This document shows, piece after piece, positions 1 through 8,606 of a DNA stretch of 64,000 bases. This DNA comes from Psychrobacillus sp. NEAU-3TGS. Lineage in GTDB: Bacteria; Bacillota; Bacilli; Bacillales_A; Planococcaceae. The notes below the pieces were generated by a model, which was not told the DNA's origin, did no database searches, and worked only from the letters and a program-made list of their open reading frames with translations. The translations under genes and the position numbers were made by a program. The stretch is from assembly GCF_029955155.1 (NCBI RefSeq), contig NZ_JAPNOZ010000004.1, forward strand, positions 226,985 through 290,984, read 5' to 3'. The stretch's first letter is position 1. Each line of letters begins with the position of its first letter.

Positions 1-2
1 AC

Positions 3-578
3 CAGTCAAAGCCAACATTATTATTACTGCACGGTACAGGAGGAAATGAGCATGATTTAGTTGGGCTGGGAAAAGAGATCGACGGAACAGCTAATATACT
101 AAGTGTTCGCGGAAATATTTTAGAAAATGGAATGCCACGATTTTTTAAACGTTTAGCTGAAGGTGTTTTCGATCTGGAGGATTTAAAGTTCCGTTCAGAG
201 GAATTAAAAAACTTCATCGATGAAGCTGCAGAAGATTATAAATTCGATCGTAATAATGTGGTCGCGATCGGCTATTCAAACGGTGCTAATATTGCGGCCA
301 ACCTATTATTCGAATACAACAACGTATTAAAAGGTGCTATTTTGCATCATCCAATGGTTCCAAGACGTGGTGTAGAACTTCCACCACTTACAGGTGCACC
401 TGTATTTATCGGTGCAGGGAAAAATGATCAAATGTGCCCTGCGACAGAATCAGAGGAATTACGTGATTTACTACAAGATGCCGGAGCAGAAGTGGAGTTG
501 TATTGGCATTCCTATGGTCATCAATTAACGCAAGACGAAGTACAAGCTGCAAAAAATTGGTACAATAATAATTTTTAA
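3..578 (+). CDS. Alpha/beta hydrolase, carboxylesterase/phospholipase type (5' end outside window)
   Basis: The reading frame is already open at base 3, so the start lies upstream of the window and about 190 residues are visible. Near the beginning an oxyanion-type LLHGTGGNEHD segment is followed by the nucleophile elbow GYSNGAN, then GKNDQMCP (acidic residue) and a C-terminal GHQLT histidine. This is the complete Ser-Asp-His order of the carboxylesterase/dienelactone-hydrolase family. It resembles the MhqD-type hydrolases of Bacillus that accompany quinone-detoxifying dioxygenases, but the expected partner gene would be upstream and cannot be seen, so the substrate is left open. The first internal ATG at 132 is not the start, because conserved catalytic motifs lie before it. 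Confidence 0.85.
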   Translation, partial: QSKPTLLLLHGTGGNEHDLVGLGKEIDGTANILSVRGNILENGMPRFFKRLAEGVFDLEDLKFRSEELKNFIDEAAEDYKFDRNNVVAIGYSNGANIAANLLFEYNNVLKGAILHHPMVPRRGVELPPLTGAPVFIGAGKNDQMCPATESEELRDLLQDAGAEVELYWHSYGHQLTQDEVQAAKNWYNNNF

Positions 579-619
579 TAAGAAGCTATAAAAGATCTAA
601 ATATTTATTGGAATAGACA

Positions 620-661
620 AAAAACTGCTAAGCAAAGATTTTCTTGCTTAGCAGTTTTTTT
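620..661. terminator. Bidirectional intrinsic terminator
   Basis: Perfect stem CTGCTAAGCAA / TTGCTTAGCAG with an 8-nt loop, A-run before and T-run after. It sits between the convergent hydrolase and MMPL transporter genes and can serve both. Confidence 0.9.
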
Positions 662-664
662 ATC

Positions 665-1522
665 TCAATGCCATTTTCCTGCTTTATATGGCCCTTTTCT
701 AAAAGGCATCCACCAGTTCCATTTTCCAAATAGTTTCATTAAGCTTGGAACTAATAATAGTCGAATAATCGAGGCATCAATTGCAACTGCAATCGCAATG
801 CCAAGTCCGATTTGTTTTACTGGCATCACATCGGTAAATGCAAAAGCACCTGTGATGACAATCATAATAAGTGCTGCAGATGTGATAACTTTACTAGTGG
901 AAGTTAATCCCTCTATTGTAGCAGCCGTATTATTAAGACTTTTCGAATACTCTTCTTGGATACGGGAAATTAGGAATACCTCGTAGTCCATACTTAGACC
1001 GAATACTAAACTAAATACAATAACGGGAATGATTAACGCAATTGTTGTTTCTTCTATACCAAAATGACCGTATTGGAATATATAAACAAGTATTCCGAAC
1101 GTCGAGGATAGACCAATTATATTCATAATAATTGCCTTCAGTGGGATTAATATAGAACGGAAAGCAATCATTAATATGATAAAGGTAGACCCCAAAATAA
1201 TTGCAAGGAGTAAACCGACTTTATTGAAAATCTCATCGAAAATTTCCTGATTGAATTTAGGCTGACCACCTAACATCATATCGACACCTAAATCTTTTTC
1301 TGACCATTCCCGTGCCCAATCCTGTGCTTCATCAGAGGAGCCATTCAAATCCAGTGTTACTGGGATTAATAACTTCTTTCCTTGAACAAATGATTCCAAC
1401 AAAGGAGTTAACTGAGCTTTTACTTCAGATACCTGCAAGCTTTGCTCCCATTGTTCAATGGTGGAAATATTACTTGCACTAAAAATAGTATTAACTGAAT
1501 CTACATGTTTATCTTCTAACAA
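665..1522 (-). CDS. MMPL family transporter, C-terminal part (split gene)
   Basis: These 285 residues are the second half of an MMPL/RND-type exporter: an extracytoplasmic domain (about residues 1-95) followed by five or six hydrophobic segments, including the MMPL-typical VFGLSMDYEVFLISRIQEE stretch and a final LLLVPSLMKLFGKWNWW. It directly continues the upstream fragment in the neighbouring frame. A possible TTG start at 1522 has AGAGG about five bases upstream, so separate translation is conceivable. Family members of this kind (YdfJ-like, about 700 residues) export lipids or hydrophobic compounds; the substrate here is unknown. It is either a pseudogene half, a sequencing error, or the product of slippage (see findings). 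Confidence 0.75.
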   Translation of the reverse strand: MLEDKHVDSVNTIFSASNISTIEQWEQSLQVSEVKAQLTPLLESFVQGKKLLIPVTLDLNGSSDEAQDWAREWSEKDLGVDMMLGGQPKFNQEIFDEIFNKVGLLLAIILGSTFIILMIAFRSILIPLKAIIMNIIGLSSTFGILVYIFQYGHFGIEETTIALIIPVIVFSLVFGLSMDYEVFLISRIQEEYSKSLNNTAATIEGLTSTSKVITSAALIMIVITGAFAFTDVMPVKQIGLGIAIAVAIDASIIRLLLVPSLMKLFGKWNWWMPFRKGPYKAGKWH

Positions 1523-1530
1523 TTGTTCCT

Positions 1531-2796
1531 CTATTTTTTCATTTCTTCAAGTCCATCTGTATTTTCCCAGCCATCGTTTCGCTCAGCAATCATATAAACA
1601 GTCGATTTCTCTCCTAAACCGAACTCTTTATCCATTAATTCGTAAGCTTGACGAGAATCATAAGATAAGGGCAACGAATCTACTTGCGGAATCGTAAGTT
1701 TCATATCTTTTACAGGTATAATTCCAATTCCTAAAATCAGGAGCGCTACAACTACTAAGGACACTGGTCGTTTCATAACAAATGCAGCAAAGTTACGCCA
1801 TCTAGTTGAAGCACCAGGCTTTACTCGAATAATTGTCCATTTATTAATGCGATCTTTCATTAACATTAACAGGGAAGGGAGCAGCGTAATAGAGGCTAAC
1901 ACGGCCATTGATACAACGAGCATTCCTCCAAGTGCAAGGTTTTGGAAAATCTCTACTTTCATAACAAGCATTGCACCTAGCCCGATGAATACACATACTG
2001 CAGAGAAAATAATCGAACGGCCGGCAGTTTGGATCGATGTTTGAACAGCATCTACTATAGAATTCTTTATGCGCTCTTCTTTATAGCGGTTGATAAGTAA
2101 TAACGCAAAATCGATACTTAAAGCGAGTCCGAGCATAGGAATAATATTCAACACAAAGATAGATAAATTCATCGTTTCGCTAAATAAAGTCATAATGCCG
2201 AATGTGGATACTACTGTTACAATCCCGACTGCAAGTGGGACAAATGCAGCAAATACACTCCCAAAAGCAAGGAGTAGCACAATAATGGCAATTGGTATTC
2301 CAATTGCTTCTGCACTTGCTAAATCTTTTTGACTTGCAACATTAATATCTTTATTTATAGCGGCGCCTCCGGTTAGTGTAACTCCTTTTTCACCGTCGAT
2401 AGCATTACGAACTTTATCTACGACCTCAGCCATATCCTCCGTGTCTCCACTGAAATGTAACATGGCATAAGCAACATGATCTTTAAAAAGAGTAGGATCA
2501 TTTATAGGTGATTGGATCGATTCAGCAATTTGTAAATCTTCCATCTTAGAAATAGTTTGCTCTATCTTTTCATTCGACACCTGATCAAAAACGATAAATA
2601 ATGTTTCAGCTGGAAGGTCAAATGTATTCGTTAATTCTTCCATCACAAGTTGATGCTCACCGTCTGTGCTAAACCCGTCTCCTTCCAATAAACCGGGCAA
2701 ACGAATAGCAAGTACTGCTAAAGCAATAAAAAGTACTAACCATAAGCTCAATACAAATTTATAATAGCGTGTCACTATATTAGACAACCATTGCAT
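1531..2796 (-). CDS. MMPL family transporter, N-terminal part (split gene)
   Basis: Starts with ATG at 2796 behind a strong GGGAGGAAA ribosome binding site. The 421 residues hold a first membrane helix (about 13-32), a periplasm-type loop domain (about 35-165) and a cluster of membrane segments containing the family motif LSIDFALLLINRYKEER, a second soluble domain starting near residue 375, and then an early stop after EEMKK. The residues missing from the end (IEEQLLEDK...) are present in the next frame, one base away, within a run of six A. Total restored length is about 710 residues, as expected for a full MMPL protein. Transcribed divergently from the pentapeptide-repeat gene. Confidence 0.8.
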   Translation of the reverse strand: MQWLSNIVTRYYKFVLSLWLVLFIALAVLAIRLPGLLEGDGFSTDGEHQLVMEELTNTFDLPAETLFIVFDQVSNEKIEQTISKMEDLQIAESIQSPINDPTLFKDHVAYAMLHFSGDTEDMAEVVDKVRNAIDGEKGVTLTGGAAINKDINVASQKDLASAEAIGIPIAIIVLLLAFGSVFAAFVPLAVGIVTVVSTFGIMTLFSETMNLSIFVLNIIPMLGLALSIDFALLLINRYKEERIKNSIVDAVQTSIQTAGRSIIFSAVCVFIGLGAMLVMKVEIFQNLALGGMLVVSMAVLASITLLPSLLMLMKDRINKWTIIRVKPGASTRWRNFAAFVMKRPVSLVVVALLILGIGIIPVKDMKLTIPQVDSLPLSYDSRQAYELMDKEFGLGEKSTVYMIAERNDGWENTDGLEEMKK

Positions 2797-2830
2797 AAAG
2801 TTTCCTCCCCATGCTAAATAACTTTCTTTA

Positions 2831-2858
2831 TTGTACTAGAAAGAAGGGAGCATATACT
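2831..2858 (+). promoter_or_regulatory. Candidate sigma-A promoter for pentapeptide-repeat gene
   Basis: TTGTAC (2831-2836), 16-bp spacer, TATACT (2853-2858). Its predicted start would fall just before the AAGGGAGG ribosome site used by the TTG start at 2904. Confidence 0.4.
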
Positions 2859-2903
2859 AATATAATGTTAAGAGAAGAGGAACAAAATAAGGGAGGAAAC
2901 GAA

Positions 2904-3536
2904 TTGAAAATTACTCCACCAAAGCTACGTAGCTTTTTATCTGAACTGGATGTAAATAGTGCACTTTTAGAAGATTTTTATGTATCACAAGGAATCGTGA
3001 CATTTTTAGAGTTAGAAGAGGAGCAAGAAGATAAAATCATATTTGATCAAATACACTTTCAAGGAGTTTCAATGGAAGGAGTACGATTCCAACAGGTTGA
3101 ATTCGTAGATTGTTTGTTTGAAAAATGTGATTTGTCTAATGTGGATTTTGGAGATGCGGTATTTCATCGGGTAGAGATTAGAAACTCCAAGCTTTTAGGA
3201 ACGAATATTTCTCAAAGTAGACTAACAGATGTGAAAATAGAAGATTCTGTTGCCAATTATATGAGCATGAGTTTTTCAAAATTGAAGAAAATATTGTTCA
3301 AACAAACCTCTATAAATCGTGCAGATTTTATCGAGTCAACATTTGATAAAGTAAGTTTAGAAAAATGTGAACTAGATGGTGCAAATTTCACCGAAACGGA
3401 TTTAAAAGGAGTTGATTTAAGTACAAATACATATGAACAGCTCACTGTATCCATGGAGAAACTTGCGGAATGTACTGTATCGACTGAACAAGCGATAGGC
3501 TTTGCAAAATCACTTGGTTTGGTTATTAAAGAATAA
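2904..3536 (+). CDS. Pentapeptide-repeat protein
   Basis: I chose the TTG start at 2904 because a perfect AAGGGAGG lies 8 bases before it; upstream in-frame codons (ATG at 2865) have no ribosome site and overlap the promoter. The 210-residue product has an N-terminal 40-residue lead and then about 20 degenerate five-residue repeats of the A(N/D)LXX / xxF type (for example CDLSNVDFGDAVF, INRADFIESTF, LDGANFTETDLKGVDLS), which fold as a right-handed quadrilateral beta-helix. No membrane segment is visible. Some family members protect DNA gyrase (Qnr type), but most have no known role, and nothing here points to a specific one. A terminator follows. Confidence 0.8.
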   Translation: MKITPPKLRSFLSELDVNSALLEDFYVSQGIVTFLELEEEQEDKIIFDQIHFQGVSMEGVRFQQVEFVDCLFEKCDLSNVDFGDAVFHRVEIRNSKLLGTNISQSRLTDVKIEDSVANYMSMSFSKLKKILFKQTSINRADFIESTFDKVSLEKCELDGANFTETDLKGVDLSTNTYEQLTVSMEKLAECTVSTEQAIGFAKSLGLVIKE

Positions 3537-3548
3537 AGGATACTTAAA

Positions 3549-3577
3549 AAAACCTCGCCTTTTAGGGCGAGGTTTAC
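3549..3577. terminator. Bidirectional intrinsic terminator
   Basis: AACCTCGCC / GGCGAGGTT stem between the convergent pentapeptide-repeat and pit genes, flanked by A-run and T-run. Confidence 0.85.
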
Positions 3578-3580
3578 TTA

Positions 3581-4579
3581 TTAAAAGAATAAGTTTAGTA
3601 CTTGGAATATAGCTCCGGCTAATACTGCAGAAATCGGTAATGTAATAATCCAAGTCATAACGATTTTCTTCGCAACTCCCCATTTAACACCTTTCGCACG
3701 TTGGGCAGTCCCAACTCCCATAATAGCAGAAGAAATAACATGCGTTGTGGAAACTGGTAAATGAATAGTTGTAGCTCCAAAAATAATCATGGCAGATGAT
3801 AAGTCAGCAGCGGCTCCATTTATAGGACGAATCTTCATAATTTTACCGCCAACCGTTTTAATAATCTTATAACCACCAATGGAAGTACCTAATCCCATTG
3901 CAGTTGCTGCAGCAATTCGTACCCATAACTGAATATCATCAGTTGTTTGTAACTCGGCTGCGATTAAAGCCATAGTAATAATCCCCATTGCTTTTTGCGC
4001 ATCATTTGTACCATGTGTAAAGGATTGTAATGCAGCAGTTCCGATTTGAAATGTACGGAAACCTTTATTTGTCCCATATAGGCTTGTCTTTCTAAAAAGT
4101 ACTTTGAATAAAGACATCATTAAAAATCCAACTGCCAACGCTAGAAATGGTGAAATGATTAATGCTTGAATGATTTTGATAAATCCTTCCCAGTTTAAAA
4201 CAGCAAACCCAGCAGCAGAAACCGCAGCACCTGCAATAGAACCGATTAAAGTATGTGAAGAACTGGAAGGGATCCCGTAATACCAAGTTACTAAGTTCCA
4301 TATAATAGCAGAAAGTAAAGCTGCTAAAATAATGAGGGAACCATTTTGTAAAAGGAACGGATCAACGATATCTTTTGTAATTGTTTTTGCAACTCCGGTA
4401 AAAGTAAGTGCTCCAACAAAGTTCATCACAGCTGCCATTAATACAGCAACTCGAGGTTTTAATGCTCTTGTTGAAACAGAAGTTGCAATAGCATTAGCCG
4501 TATCATGAAACCCGTTAATGAAATCGAAGGCTAAAGCAAAAAAGACAACAAGAATTGTAAGAATTAAAATAGAATCCAT
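3581..4579 (-). CDS. pit: Inorganic phosphate transporter, PiT family
   Basis: The 332-residue membrane protein carries the two duplicated PiT signatures: GFHDTANAIATSVSTRAL near the N-terminus and GTNDAQKAMGIITMAL in the middle, together with about ten hydrophobic helices and the VSTTHVISSAIMGVG region near the C-terminus. PiT proteins take up metal-phosphate driven by the proton or sodium gradient. It starts 11 bases after the DUF47 gene, and the two form the usual pit accessory-transporter operon of Bacillales. No Pho-box was recognised upstream. Confidence 0.93.
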   Translation of the reverse strand: MDSILILTILVVFFALAFDFINGFHDTANAIATSVSTRALKPRVAVLMAAVMNFVGALTFTGVAKTITKDIVDPFLLQNGSLIILAALLSAIIWNLVTWYYGIPSSSSHTLIGSIAGAAVSAAGFAVLNWEGFIKIIQALIISPFLALAVGFLMMSLFKVLFRKTSLYGTNKGFRTFQIGTAALQSFTHGTNDAQKAMGIITMALIAAELQTTDDIQLWVRIAAATAMGLGTSIGGYKIIKTVGGKIMKIRPINGAAADLSSAMIIFGATTIHLPVSTTHVISSAIMGVGTAQRAKGVKWGVAKKIVMTWIITLPISAVLAGAIFQVLNLFF

Positions 4580-4590
4580 AAGACGTGCTC

Positions 4591-5211
4591 CTACGCATTT
4601 CGCATGATAATTGCTTCAATCGTAGTAGCTACGTTTTGACAATAATCTGCAACTTCTTCTAGTTTTTCATATATATCTTTAAATTGAATAATCCGAATCG
4701 GGTCTTTTTCATTTAAAAATAGTTGTTTAATAGATGAACGAAGTACTTCATCACATTTACGTTCATAATCTTTAATAAGTACAGAATTCTCATGCATTTT
4801 AAGTAGCTTCTTCTGAGCAAGAAGCTCCATAGCTTTTACAATTTCATCTGTACTCTTCACAATATATCCTAAAAACGTACGCATTGAATCATCGATCTCA
4901 ATAAGAGAGAACATTTCTAAATTTGCTGTGAAATCATCAACGCCATCTAAAATATCATCCATTCTAACAGCTAGTTGCAATATATCCTCTCGTTCAATAG
5001 GAGTCATAAACGACTTGTTCAGCATAACAATTAGCTCATGAATTAGTTTGTCTCCTGCTGTTTCATAGTTTTTTACTTTTACGCTAATTTCCTTTAAATC
5101 TGCAACAGTTTCAATGCGGAAATCATCTGCATAGTGCGTTGCTTCTTGCACGTTTTTAGCGATATTTAACAAGGATGCGAAAAAGGGATCTGTTTTCTTT
5201 GAACCAATCAT
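4591..5211 (-). CDS. DUF47 (PhoU-like) pit accessory protein
   Basis: The 206-residue helical protein has the DUF47/PhoU-like pattern: an N-terminal lead, then four to five long amphipathic helices with acidic metal-binding positions (ETAGDKLIHEL, REDILQLAVRMDDILDGVDDF, DYERKCDEVLR, DIYEKLEEVADYCQNVATTIE). No membrane segment. Start ATG at 5211 follows CCAGGAGGC. Members of this family are encoded next to low-affinity PiT phosphate transporters and are thought to modulate them; position immediately upstream of pit supports that. B. subtilis YkaA is the equivalent. Confidence 0.9.
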   Translation of the reverse strand: MIGSKKTDPFFASLLNIAKNVQEATHYADDFRIETVADLKEISVKVKNYETAGDKLIHELIVMLNKSFMTPIEREDILQLAVRMDDILDGVDDFTANLEMFSLIEIDDSMRTFLGYIVKSTDEIVKAMELLAQKKLLKMHENSVLIKDYERKCDEVLRSSIKQLFLNEKDPIRIIQFKDIYEKLEEVADYCQNVATTIEAIIMRNA

Positions 5212-5417
5212 AAAAAAGCCTCCTGGACTTTAAAGTTTATTTTCAACGTTTTTCCTCAAATAGCATACCAAAAAAAATACAAAATCTACACACTTTTTAC
5301 TTCAATTTATCAAAATTTACAATGCTGTAACATTACTACCTAAAATAAGGGTTAAAATGACGAATAAAAGCGCTCTTTGTCGAATTAAATTCAAATATTT
5401 ATAAGAATGTAAAAATA

Positions 5418-5443
5418 TGAAACTTTCCATTATTTCGTTCGTA
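5418..5443 (+). promoter_or_regulatory. Sigma-W-type ECF promoter of the flotillin operon
   Basis: TGAAAC (5418-5423), exactly 16 bp, CGTA (5440-5443): a perfect match to the sigma-W consensus. The B. subtilis yuaF-floT operon is a known sigma-W target, so the arrangement is conserved. The 5' leader is about 25 nt before the GTG start. Confidence 0.88.
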
Positions 5444-5473
5444 TATAAGTTATAAAAGTATAAAGAGGAAGGG

Positions 5474-5983
5474 GTGAGAGAAATAGAACAAATCTTCTTG
5501 TATGGATTATTCGCTATTGGGTTGATCACGATATTATATGTGTTGTTTGCAGATGCGATAGATGGAATGGACAGTGGAATTTTAAATCCTACGACTGTAC
5601 TTACTTTCTTATTATTTATCTGTGCTACCGGGTTTATACTGTTAAAGTTAACGAACTGGAACGAAGAAATAATTATCATCGTAGCACTTGTAGTTTCTAG
5701 CATTATAACGTTTCTATTATACTTCTTTGTTCTTGTTCCATTAGCTTCTGCAGAAGTTTCAACAGCATATACAAATGAGTCACTGCAAGGTCAGGTTGCA
5801 CGAGTAATTGTTCCGATTCCTATGGATGGCTTTGGAGAAATCGTTATTGAAACAGTGAATGGAATCATTTCGAAAAGGGCAACAGGATATGATCAAGAAG
5901 AAATTGAGTATGACAAGCAAGTGTTAATAATTGATGTGGAAGATGGTACATTTTTAGTAAAAGAATATGAGCCTTTAAAATAA
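5474..5983 (+). CDS. yuaF: NfeD-like membrane protein YuaF
   Basis: Start is GTG at 5474 with AGAGG five bases upstream. Three hydrophobic helices (about residues 8-26, 38-57, 65-85) precede a C-terminal beta-rich OB-fold domain (about 100-169, LQGQVARVIVPIPMDGFGEI...), the architecture of short NfeD proteins. It lies 18 bases before floT. In B. subtilis the same pair makes flotillin-containing membrane assemblies under envelope stress, and YuaF is needed for normal FloT function. The sigma-W promoter directly upstream agrees with that role. Confidence 0.88.
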   Translation: MREIEQIFLYGLFAIGLITILYVLFADAIDGMDSGILNPTTVLTFLLFICATGFILLKLTNWNEEIIIIVALVVSSIITFLLYFFVLVPLASAEVSTAYTNESLQGQVARVIVPIPMDGFGEIVIETVNGIISKRATGYDQEEIEYDKQVLIIDVEDGTFLVKEYEPLK

Positions 5984-6001
5984 TGATAGGGGGAATGTGA
6001 A

Positions 6002-7534
6002 ATGGATTTTGGACTTTTAATCGTAATAGGAATTGTAGTCTTTGTATTAATCGTTGTGCTTGCAGTATATATCACAAAATATCGTACAGTTGGCCCAGAT
6101 GAGGCGCTTATCGTAACAGGAAGTTATTTAGGATCGAAAAACGTGCATACGGACGATTCCGGGAACCGTATTAAAATAATTCGCGGTGGAGGAACATTCG
6201 TATTTCCGGTATTTCAACAAGGAGTACCCCTAAGCCTTTTATCGAGTAAGCTAGAAGTTACAACGCCAGAAGTGTACACAGAGCAAGGAGTGCCAGTGAT
6301 GGCAGATGGAACGGCAATTATTAAAATCGGAGGATCGATATCCGAAATTGCCACTGCAGCGGAACAGTTTTTAGGAAAAACAAAAGAAGACCGTGAGAAT
6401 GAAGCAAAAGAAGTATTAGAAGGTCATTTACGTTCCATTTTAGGATCTATGACAGTAGAAGAAATATATAAAAATCGGGATAAGTTCTCCCAAGAGGTAC
6501 AAAGAGTTGCTTCTCAAGACTTAGCGAAAATGGGATTAATCATTGTTTCCTTTACGATAAAAGATGTTAGAGATAAGAATGGTTACCTAGATTCACTAGG
6601 GAAACCAAGAATTGCTCAAGTCAAAAGAGATGCAGACATCGCAACGGCAGAAGCAGAAAAAGAAACACGTATTAAACGAGCAGAAGCTTCTAAAGACGCG
6701 CAACGTGCAGAACTAGAACGAGCTACGGAAATTGCAGAGGCAGAAAAAGATAATCAATTGAAAGTGGCAGAATATCGCCGTGAACAAGATATCGCCAAAG
6801 CACGTGCTGACCAAGCATACGAATTGGAAACCGCACGTTCTAAGCAAGAAGTAACTGAACAGGAAATGCAAATTCAAATTATCGAACGTCAAAAACAAAT
6901 CGAACTGGAAGAAAAAGAAATCTTACGTCGTGAAAGACAATATGACTCGGAAGTTAAGAAAAAAGCAGACGCTGATCGCTACGCAATTGAGCAAAATGCA
7001 GCTGCATCTAAATCACGCGAAATTGCAGAGGCAGATGCGGAGAAATATCGAATTGAAGCAAAAGCAAAAGCGGAGGCAGAAAAAGTACGATTGGACGGAC
7101 TTGCAAAAGCAGACTCTCAACGTGCTCAAGGGGAATCAGAGGCAGATATTATTCGCCTAAAAGGTCTAGCAGAAGCAGAAGCGAAACGCAAAATTGCTGA
7201 AGCATTTGACATGTACGGCCAAGCAGCGGTTCTAGATATGATTGTCCATATGTTACCGGAATATGCAAAACAAATTGCAAGTCCACTTTCGAATATCGAC
7301 AAAATTACTGTAGTCGACACAGGGAGTGGAGAAGGTGGCGGTGCAAACAAAGTGACATCTTATGCAACTAATTTAATGTCTACCTTGCAAGAAACGTTAA
7401 AAGCCTCCTCCGGAATTGATGTAAAAGAAATGCTTGAAAACTACTCTGGTAAAGGGAATATACGTCCAAGCATTGAACAGTTGACTGAAGAAGTAAAAAA
7501 GTCCAATGAGCTCATTCATCAAAAAGCAGAATAG
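6002..7534 (+). CDS. floT: Flotillin
   Basis: The 510-residue protein has an N-terminal membrane hairpin (about 4-26, preceded by MDFG), an SPFH/PHB domain (about 30-200), a long charged Ala/Glu-rich coiled coil (about 215-400, with repeated AEAEKE, AKAEAEK patterns) and a short C-terminal tail (LDMIVHMLPEYAKQIASPLSNIDKI). This order is that of bacterial flotillin FloT/YuaG, which scaffolds functional membrane microdomains and affects membrane fluidity and signalling. It is preceded by AGGGGGAATGTGAA, co-transcribed with yuaF and followed by a terminator; no third operon gene (yuaI) is present. Confidence 0.95.
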   Translation: MDFGLLIVIGIVVFVLIVVLAVYITKYRTVGPDEALIVTGSYLGSKNVHTDDSGNRIKIIRGGGTFVFPVFQQGVPLSLLSSKLEVTTPEVYTEQGVPVMADGTAIIKIGGSISEIATAAEQFLGKTKEDRENEAKEVLEGHLRSILGSMTVEEIYKNRDKFSQEVQRVASQDLAKMGLIIVSFTIKDVRDKNGYLDSLGKPRIAQVKRDADIATAEAEKETRIKRAEASKDAQRAELERATEIAEAEKDNQLKVAEYRREQDIAKARADQAYELETARSKQEVTEQEMQIQIIERQKQIELEEKEILRRERQYDSEVKKKADADRYAIEQNAAASKSREIAEADAEKYRIEAKAKAEAEKVRLDGLAKADSQRAQGESEADIIRLKGLAEAEAKRKIAEAFDMYGQAAVLDMIVHMLPEYAKQIASPLSNIDKITVVDTGSGEGGGANKVTSYATNLMSTLQETLKASSGIDVKEMLENYSGKGNIRPSIEQLTEEVKKSNELIHQKAE

Positions 7535-7543
7535 CAACAAAAC

Positions 7544-7578
7544 GAAAAAGTTCAGAAAGTTTTTCTGAGCTTTTTCAT
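7544..7578 (+). terminator. Intrinsic terminator after floT
   Basis: Fifteen-base arms GAAAAAGTTCAGAAA / TTTCTGAGCTTTTTC with one G-U pair and a four-base loop, ten bases after the floT stop. Confidence 0.8.
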
Positions 7579-7658
7579 TGTATTTCATTTATTCTAAATA
7601 AACTATATAATATATATACATAATGTAGGATATTGTCGAATGAATGGAGGCAAATAGC

Positions 7659-8591
7659 ATGCTAACAATTGAACAGGTACAAGATATCAAGCAAAAGATG
7701 CATTTGCCGAAAGTTGTGACGGATAAATCTATAACAACTTACATAGGGAGTGCAAATGGCATTACGTATTGCTTATACACCTTACTTCCTAGGAGTACCT
7801 CTTGGATAAATTATATTCCAAACGAGCATGTAGGGTTTATAGAAAACTATACCATTCTATTTGGCGAGTTAGAGATTGAAAGAGACAGAGAAAAAATGAC
7901 GCTATCTCGTGGTGATATTCTTGATGCGAGACTCAATCATGCGGTTCATACTTGTTATGCAAAAGATACGGTGGAAATTCTGTTTGAAATGACTTCCTTT
8001 GTTTTTGAGCCGAATTTTTTTGAGAGAGAAATTATTCAACGGGATGCATGGAAAATACAAGAAGTGGATGGGTATACTTACCATCACTGTGCTCGTATTA
8101 GAGATTACTCTATTGAATTGTGGAAAAGAATTAATCCTCAGAAAAGCTTAGCCATTATCAGTATTGGTTCTTATTTTCACGATATAGGAAAACTTGCTAT
8201 TCCATTAGAGATTCTAACCAAACCAAGTAAATTGACGGAGGATGAATGGAAAATCATCAAGAAGCATACTACATTTGGTGCCGAAATGATGAGAAACCAT
8301 GAAGTAGAACGCTTGCGGGAAGCCGCTTTTATTGTAGAACAGCACCATGAGCGGTATGATGGAAAAGGATATCCGTACGGGCTCAAGGGTATTGAGATTT
8401 CATTGGAAGCCTCTATTGTTTCCGTAGTAGATGCGTTCGATGCAATGACAACGAACCGTGTCTATAGGGGGGCTTTGACGATTGAAGAAGCTCTTCAAGA
8501 AATGAAAAACGGCAGAGGCACTCAATTTAACCCGCTTGTAGTGGATGAGTTTTTAAAAATGTTAGAAGAAAAAAACAACAAATGGTACTGA
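7659..8591 (+). CDS. Cupin-like / HD-GYP domain phosphohydrolase
   Basis: I start at ATG 7659 because GGAGG (7646-7650) lies eight bases before it; an in-frame ATG at 7644 overlaps that site. The 310 residues have an N-terminal cupin-like beta domain (about 20-125, with HVGFIENYTILFGELEIE and RGDILDARLNHAVHTCY) and a C-terminal HD-GYP domain: upstream His in YHHCARIRDYS, the HD pair in YFHDIGKLAIP, then HHERYDGKGYP and DAFDAMTTNRVYR. HD-GYP enzymes hydrolyse cyclic di-GMP; the N-terminal domain may sense a ligand. No receiver or membrane region is present. It ends 15 bases before fumC, so read-through into fumC is possible. Confidence 0.82.
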   Translation: MLTIEQVQDIKQKMHLPKVVTDKSITTYIGSANGITYCLYTLLPRSTSWINYIPNEHVGFIENYTILFGELEIERDREKMTLSRGDILDARLNHAVHTCYAKDTVEILFEMTSFVFEPNFFEREIIQRDAWKIQEVDGYTYHHCARIRDYSIELWKRINPQKSLAIISIGSYFHDIGKLAIPLEILTKPSKLTEDEWKIIKKHTTFGAEMMRNHEVERLREAAFIVEQHHERYDGKGYPYGLKGIEISLEASIVSVVDAFDAMTTNRVYRGALTIEEALQEMKNGRGTQFNPLVVDEFLKMLEEKNNKWY

Positions 8592-8606
8592 AAGGGAGAG
8601 AGAAAA

